Source of the DNA: JAAYBT01 sp964404395
GTDB lineage: Bacteria > Bacillota > Clostridia > Acetivibrionales > DTU013
Direction: 5' to 3'
Assembly (NCBI GenBank): GCA_964404395.1
Contig: CAYOKA010000075.1
Location: 1-10,406, forward strand
Length of the DNA stretch: 10,406 nt
This document shows positions 6,392-10,406 of the stretch, in pieces. How positions within the stretch are numbered: the stretch's first letter is position 1; each line of letters begins with the position of its first letter. Under the pieces are notes generated by a model. The model had not been told where the DNA came from. It saw only the letters and a list, made by a program, of their open reading frames with translations, and made no database searches. A program made the translations under genes and the position numbers.

Positions 6392-6688
6392 ATGAATACT
6401 GAATTATTATTGAAGGATAGAAAAAGGTTATTTCCGAGAACTCGTATTCGTTCAAAGCTGACCGTTGAAGAGGAGGAAATCTTAAAAGCGGCACAGGATG
6501 CGCGCGATGAATGGATTGATGCCGGCGCCGGTTTTGAGCATGTACACGATGAGATGCTGGTAGATTACTTTATATATAAGCTCAAAGCCTGTGAATCCAG
6601 GTATATCTACTTCGTAAGACTCGCCAAGGAAAAGGGTCTGACACGTTATATAAAATCGAGTCATATTTGTCCAAAATCACAAGTATAA
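6392..6688 (+). CDS. DUF2508 (YaaL-like) family protein
   Basis: This 98-residue soluble protein matches the DUF2508 / YaaL type in both size and sequence. It has a basic N-terminus (KDRKRLFPRTR), an acidic helix (TVEEEEILKAAQDARDEW, 24-41), the characteristic IDAGAGFEHVHDEMLVDYFIYKLKAC region (42-67, conserved aspartates and aromatics), and a short Tyr-rich helix after it. The biochemical function is unknown. In many spore formers the family sits directly upstream of bofA, as here, where the BofA start is 51 bp away. The start has a GAGGG site (6378-6382) 9 nt upstream. Confidence 0.85.
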   Translation: MNTELLLKDRKRLFPRTRIRSKLTVEEEEILKAAQDARDEWIDAGAGFEHVHDEMLVDYFIYKLKACESRYIYFVRLAKEKGLTRYIKSSHICPKSQV

Positions 6689-6739
6689 ATAATATGTGCT
6701 TTTGTATGCCTGTTTTATAAATACTTGTGGTGTGTGGTT

Positions 6740-7015
6740 ATGGCGATAGATTATGGAGTGATTCTTGCCTACGGGGTAGGCATAATATTGCTGTTCATCC
6801 TGGGAAGAATATTTATTGTGCCTCTTAAGGCGGTATTAAAGCTTGTCATTAACGCACTGCTCGGTGCGGTTGCGATACTGCTGATCAATTGGGTTGGAGG
6901 ACTTATAGGTTTTCATATTGCTCTTAACATCTATACTGCATTCATTGTGGGAACACTGGGAATACCCGGTTTCGTATTGCTCGTAATTCTCAAATTAATT
7001 TTCGGCATAAATTAG
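6740..7015 (+). CDS. bofA: Pro-sigma-K processing inhibitor BofA
   Basis: This 91-residue, very hydrophobic membrane protein is of the BofA family. In Bacillus, BofA holds the intramembrane protease SpoIVFB inactive until the forespore signals, thereby timing release of sigma-K in the mother cell. Three hydrophobic stretches (about 7-28, 34-56 and 59-88) contain Asn50 (LINWVGG), Asn63 and Thr66 (LNIYTAF) and the C-terminal GIPGFVLLVIL motif. The polar residues fall at positions equivalent, by my recollection, to B. subtilis Asn48, Asn61 and Thr64, reported as important for inhibition. The start is uncertain: in-frame TTG 6725 and GTG 6734 lie upstream, and the Shine-Dalgarno is poor for all of them. 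ATG 6740 gives the usual family length. It lies in the same orientation as the DUF2508 gene and is probably co-transcribed with it. Confidence 0.9.
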   Translation: MAIDYGVILAYGVGIILLFILGRIFIVPLKAVLKLVINALLGAVAILLINWVGGLIGFHIALNIYTAFIVGTLGIPGFVLLVILKLIFGIN

Positions 7016-7077
7016 TCTTGGCGCCTCTTCACAAAATACTCTTATAATGTTAAAATATAATCAAGTACAGGCTTATT

Positions 7078-7089
7078 ATTGTATACAAT
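7078..7089. promoter_or_regulatory. Perfect 12-bp palindrome ATTGTATACAAT
   Basis: This self-complementary site lies 62 bp upstream of the candidate PFOR promoter. Its TTGTATACAA core resembles operators of GntR-type regulators, but no regulator is encoded in the window. The assignment as an operator is inference. Confidence 0.35.
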
Positions 7090-7110
7090 GTACGAATAAA
7101 ATACTTGAAA

Positions 7111-7140
7111 CCCATCAGTAAGCGGCAATATGGTGATGGG
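7111..7140. repeat. Inverted repeat CCCATCA...TGATGGG
   Basis: This is a perfect 7-bp stem (7111-7117 and 7134-7140) with a 16-nt loop. It lies between bofA and the candidate PFOR promoter. No U-tract follows, so it is a poor intrinsic terminator. It could be a weak 3' structure for bofA or a protein-binding site. Confidence 0.4.
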
Positions 7141-7150
7141 GTAAGAATAT

Positions 7151-7179
7151 TTGGAAGCAAAATAAAAAAGCAATATAGG
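7151..7179 (+). promoter_or_regulatory. Sigma-A-like promoter for the PFOR gene
   Basis: TTGGAA (7151-7156) and TATAGG (7174-7179) are spaced by exactly 17 bp, with initiation expected near 7186 and a leader of about 80 nt. A weaker alternative is the consensus TATAAT at 7043-7048, which has TTGGCG (7018-7023) at a long 19-bp spacing. Confidence 0.45.
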
Positions 7180-7206
7180 TGCAAAAATCATATTATTCTT
7201 TTTGCA
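7180..7206. repeat. Inverted repeat TGCAAAAA...TTTTTGCA at the PFOR start region
   Basis: Perfect 8-bp arms (7180-7187 and 7199-7206) flank an 11-nt loop, immediately after the candidate -10 hexamer and spanning the expected transcription start. It is followed by a tandem 7-bp repeat, TAGCACA twice (7214-7227). The position suits an operator that blocks polymerase, but no regulator can be assigned. Confidence 0.45.
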
Positions 7207-7264
7207 TTATATATAGCACATAGCACAAAAAAATAGATTGGGAAACAGTAAAGGGGAGATTATT

Positions 7265-10200
7265 ATGGGAAAGAACATGAAGACCATGGACGGAAATACC
7301 GCCGCGGCCCATGTGGCATATGCATTTACCGATGTTGCCGGGATTTATCCGATTACACCCTCATCTGTAATGGCAGAGCTTGCGGATGAATGGGCAGCGC
7401 ATGGCAGAAAGAATATTTTTGGCCAGGAGGTTAGGGTTGTTGAAATGCAGTCCGAGGCGGGCGCTGCAGGAACAGTACATGGATCACTGGCAGCAGGCGC
7501 ACTGACTACAACATTTACAGCATCACAGGGATTGCTTCTGATGATACCGAATCTGTACAAAATCGCAGGGGAGCTTTTACCGGGTGTGTTTCATGTAAGT
7601 GCCAGAGCTCTTGCAAGTCATGCTTTATCTATATTTGGCGATCATTCCGACGTAATGGCATGCCGCCAGAGTGGTGTTGCATTACTGGCACAAAATAGTG
7701 TTCAGGAAGTAATGGATCTTGCAGCTGTTGCACACTTGAGCGCTATCAAGGGCAGGGTGCCCTTCATCAACTTCTTTGATGGATTTAGAACCTCCCATGA
7801 ACTGCAAAAGATTGAGACGCTGGACTATGCTGACCTGGCAAAGCTGGCGGACTATGATGCAATAAGAGCATTTAGAAAAAGAGCGCTGAACCCTGAGCGT
7901 CCAAATATCAAGGGAACAGCACAGAATCCTGATATCTTCTTCCAGGCACGCGAAGCTTCGAATCGCTACTATGATGCGCTTCCGGAAATTGTTGAGGAAT
8001 ACATGAATGAGATCAACAAGCTCACAGGAAGAAATTATGGCTTGTTCAATTACTATGGAGCACCTGACGCAGATAGAATTATTGTTGCTATGGGTTCTGT
8101 TTGTGAAACAATAGATGAAACTATTGATTATCTCGTGAGCAAGGGTGAGAAGGTTGGCGTTGTTAAGGTTCGTCTGTACAGACCTTTCTCAGCTAAGCAT
8201 CTTATTAAGGTTATTCCCGATTCAGTAAAGAAAATAGCAGTTTTGGATAGAACTAAGGAACCGGGATCACTTGGAGAGCCTTTGTATCAGGACGTTTGCA
8301 CTGCTCTTTACGAAAATGGCAAGATGCCGCAGATCATAGCCGGGCGCTATGGACTCGGTTCAAAGGATACGACACCGGCACAGATAGTTGCGGTATACAA
8401 CAACCTCAAATTAGATAGTCCAAAGAATCACTTTACAATAGGAATTGTTGATGATGTTACACATCTGTCCCTCGACACAGGCGCAGAAATCGATACTGTA
8501 CCTGAAGGTACTGTAAGCTGTAAGTTCTGGGGACTTGGTTCAGATGGTACTGTTGGCGCAAATAAGAATTCAATCAAGATCATAGGCGATCATACAGACA
8601 TGTATGCTCAGGCTTATTTTGCTTACGACTCCAAGAAGTCCGGTGGTGTAACCATTTCCCATCTAAGATTTGGTAAAAAGCCGATTCGCTCCACCTACTT
8701 AATAAACAAAGCAGACTTCGTTGCCTGCCACAATCCTTCATACATTGACAAATATGAAATGGTAGAGGATCTCAAGGATAATGGAACTTTCCTCTTGAAT
8801 TGCGGCTGGTCCCAGGAGGAGCTCGAAGAGAAGCTTCCCGGAAGTGTGAAGCGCTATATTGCAAAGAATAATATCAACTTCTATACAATTGACGGCGTTT
8901 CAATAGGCAAAGAGATTGGACTTGGTAGTAGAATTAACATGATTATGCAGTCGGCTTTCTTTAAACTGGCGGATATTATTCCCCTTGATGACGCTGTGAA
9001 ATACATGAAGGATGCTATTAAGGCTACCTATGGGAATAAGGGCGAGAAGATAGTAAACATGAATTATCTTGCAGTAGACAAGGGAATTGAAGCATTGAAG
9101 AAGGTTGATGTTCCCGCTGCCTGGGCTGATGCATCCGACGTGAAGCAAGATGCAAAGGATGTGCCGGAGTTTATCAGCAAGGTACTTGACCCTATGAACA
9201 GACAGCTTGGAGACAAGCTTCCCGTCAGCACCTTTGTTGGCATAGAGGACGGTGCCTTCCCATGCGGTACTGCAAAATATGAGAAGAGGGGTATCGCGGT
9301 TGATGTTCCCGAATGGCAGATGCAAAACTGTATTCAGTGCAACCAGTGTGCCTATGTATGCCCCCATGCAGCAATCAGGCCCTTCCTTCTTAGTGAGGAC
9401 GAGGCTAAGAATGCACCCGAGGGCTTTGAATCAAAGAAGGCTATCGGCAAGGGCTTTGAAAATCTGAGCTTCAGGATTCAGATTTCGGCACTTGATTGTT
9501 CAGGCTGCGGAAGCTGTGCGAATGTATGTCCTTCAAAGGAAAAGGCATTGATTATGAAGCCTCTTGGGACTCAGCTAAAGCAGGAGGAAAACTGGAATTA
9601 TGCAATGACTATAGAGCCTAAGAATCCGATGGGGACAGGTTCGGTCAAGGGCAGTCAGTTCCAGGAACCGTTGCTTGAGTTCTCCGGCGCCTGTGCGGGT
9701 TGCGGCGAAACTCCCTATGCCAAGCTGATAACACAGCTTTTCGGAGACAGGATGATGATAGCAAATGCTACAGGTTGTTCGTCAATCTGGGGCGGAAGCG
9801 CACCGTCAATGCCTTACTGCGCTAATAAGGCGGGCTTTGGACCGTCCTGGGCAAACTCGCTGTTCGAGGACAATGCGGAGTTCGGATATGGTATGTATCT
9901 TGGCGTTAAACAGATTAGAAGCGGGCTGGCAGACAAGTGCAGGAAAGCTCTGGAGAAGAACCTGCCTGAGGGCTTAAAAAATGCTCTTTCAAGCTGGCTT
10001 GAAAATATTGATGATGCAGAAGGCTCTAAGAAAGCTGCACGGCTGATTAAAGCCGAAGCCGGCAAGTACATTGAGCAAAGCGCGGCAGATGCTGAAGTTA
10101 AGGCTATTCTGGCCGAGATTCTTGATAACAGTGAATACCTGGTCAAGAAGTCACAGTGGATTCTCGGTGGAGACGGCTGGGCTTATGACATAGGCTTTGG

Positions 10201-10406
10201 CGGTCTGGATCATGTTCTCGCTTCCAACGAAGATGTGAATGTGCTGGTATTTGACACAGAGGTTTATTCAAATACCGGCGGACAGTCCTCAAAGGCTACA
10301 CCGACAGGTGCGGTTGCTCAGTTTGCCGCATCGGGTAAGCAAACCAAGAAAAAGGACCTTGGCATGATAGCAATGTCTTACGGATATGTATATGTAGCAC
10401 AGGTAG
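7265..10406 (+). CDS. nifJ: Pyruvate:ferredoxin (flavodoxin) oxidoreductase, 3' end outside window
   Basis: This cytosolic enzyme converts pyruvate, CoA and oxidised ferredoxin to acetyl-CoA, CO2 and reduced ferredoxin, the central pyruvate step of clostridial fermentation. 1047 codons are visible without an internal stop; the family is about 1170-1200 residues, so roughly 120-150 are missing. Domain order is that of the single-chain form. The N-terminal pyruvate-binding domain has YPITPSS with Thr31, plus Glu64 and Arg114, the same numbers as the active-site residues of the Desulfovibrio africanus enzyme. Two [4Fe-4S] motifs follow (Cys689/692/695/699 and Cys745/748/751/755), then CAGCGE (Cys810/813) for the proximal cluster. 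The thiamine diphosphate motif is GGDGWAYDIG (968-977) with Asn1003 in YSNTGGQ. AAGGGGAG (7251-7258) lies 6 nt before the ATG. Por is an alternative symbol. Confidence 0.97.
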   Translation, partial: MGKNMKTMDGNTAAAHVAYAFTDVAGIYPITPSSVMAELADEWAAHGRKNIFGQEVRVVEMQSEAGAAGTVHGSLAAGALTTTFTASQGLLLMIPNLYKIAGELLPGVFHVSARALASHALSIFGDHSDVMACRQSGVALLAQNSVQEVMDLAAVAHLSAIKGRVPFINFFDGFRTSHELQKIETLDYADLAKLADYDAIRAFRKRALNPERPNIKGTAQNPDIFFQAREASNRYYDALPEIVEEYMNEINKLTGRNYGLFNYYGAPDADRIIVAMGSVCETIDETIDYLVSKGEKVGVVKVRLYRPFSAKHLIKVIPDSVKKIAVLDRTKEPGSLGEPLYQDVCTALYENGKMPQIIAGRYGLGSKDTTPAQIVAVYNNLKLDSPKNHFTIGIVDDVTHLSLDTGAEIDTVPEGTVSCKFWGLGSDGTVGANKNSIKIIGDHTDMYAQAYFAYDSKKSGGVTISHLRFGKKPIRSTYLINKADFVACHNPSYIDKYEMVEDLKDNGTFLLNCGWSQEELEEKLPGSVKRYIAKNNINFYTIDGVSIGKEIGLGSRINMIMQSAFFKLADIIPLDDAVKYMKDAIKATYGNKGEKIVNMNYLAVDKGIEALKKVDVPAAWADASDVKQDAKDVPEFISKVLDPMNRQLGDKLPVSTFVGIEDGAFPCGTAKYEKRGIAVDVPEWQMQNCIQCNQCAYVCPHAAIRPFLLSEDEAKNAPEGFESKKAIGKGFENLSFRIQISALDCSGCGSCANVCPSKEKALIMKPLGTQLKQEENWNYAMTIEPKNPMGTGSVKGSQFQEPLLEFSGACAGCGETPYAKLITQLFGDRMMIANATGCSSIWGGSAPSMPYCANKAGFGPSWANSLFEDNAEFGYGMYLGVKQIRSGLADKCRKALEKNLPEGLKNALSSWLENIDDAEGSKKAARLIKAEAGKYIEQSAADAEVKAILAEILDNSEYLVKKSQWILGGDGWAYDIGFGGLDHVLASNEDVNVLVFDTEVYSNTGGQSSKATPTGAVAQFAASGKQTKKKDLGMIAMSYGYVYVAQV

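Noticed and set aside
7345..10146. Open frames on the minus strand, and small plus-strand frames, inside the PFOR gene
   Set aside because: The main frame is a continuous, motif-rich PFOR, and the others lie wholly inside it with unconvincing composition.
1..10406. CRISPR array, tRNA, rRNA or complete insertion sequence
   Set aside because: No regularly spaced direct repeats, cloverleaf-compatible gene, rRNA-like segment or transposase coding sequence was found.

Overview
The window looks like chromosomal DNA from an anaerobic, spore-forming, low-to-moderate-GC Firmicute of the class Clostridia. The evidence is a bofA-type pro-sigma-K processing inhibitor next to a DUF2508 gene, a large single-chain pyruvate:ferredoxin oxidoreductase, a VanW/G5 cell-envelope protein, purine-rich Shine-Dalgarno sites and sigma-A-like promoters. 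The species cannot be named from the sequence alone.

Layout. 1-224 is non-coding and holds two nested inverted repeats. 225-1198 (minus strand) is a damaged or chimeric locus. It has a good ribosome binding site and a TTG start, followed by about 50 codons of a family 4-like glycosyltransferase N-terminus. The reading frame then breaks into a Cys/His-rich, Thr/Ser-tract protein whose first ATG (863) appears to be internal. 1238-3059 (plus) carries a promoter, an FMN nitroreductase and an adjoining lipoprotein with a DUF4097-like beta-repeat body. 3065-5461 (minus, one transcription unit) encodes a VanW/G5 membrane-anchored protein and, 48 bp downstream, a small polytopic membrane protein. It meets the lipoprotein gene tail to tail with only 5 bp between the stop codons.

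5462-5685 is a divergent intergenic region with overlapping candidate promoters. 5686-7015 (plus) carries a Nudix hydrolase, a DUF2508 (YaaL-like) protein and BofA. 7016-7264 is a 249-bp leader unusually rich in short symmetrical elements. From 7265 a pyruvate:ferredoxin oxidoreductase gene runs off the right edge; 1047 codons are visible.

How the genes relate. The window is mostly ordinary clostridial housekeeping, envelope and sporulation genes: central carbon flux (PFOR), forespore-mother-cell signalling (BofA), envelope (VanW, lipoprotein) and redox or nucleotide clean-up (nitroreductase, Nudix). The part least explained by known families is the first 1.2 kb. There a glycosyltransferase start is joined to a Thr/Ser/Cys-rich protein that could be a glycosylated spore-surface or exported protein. 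The join looks like a deletion or recombination scar.
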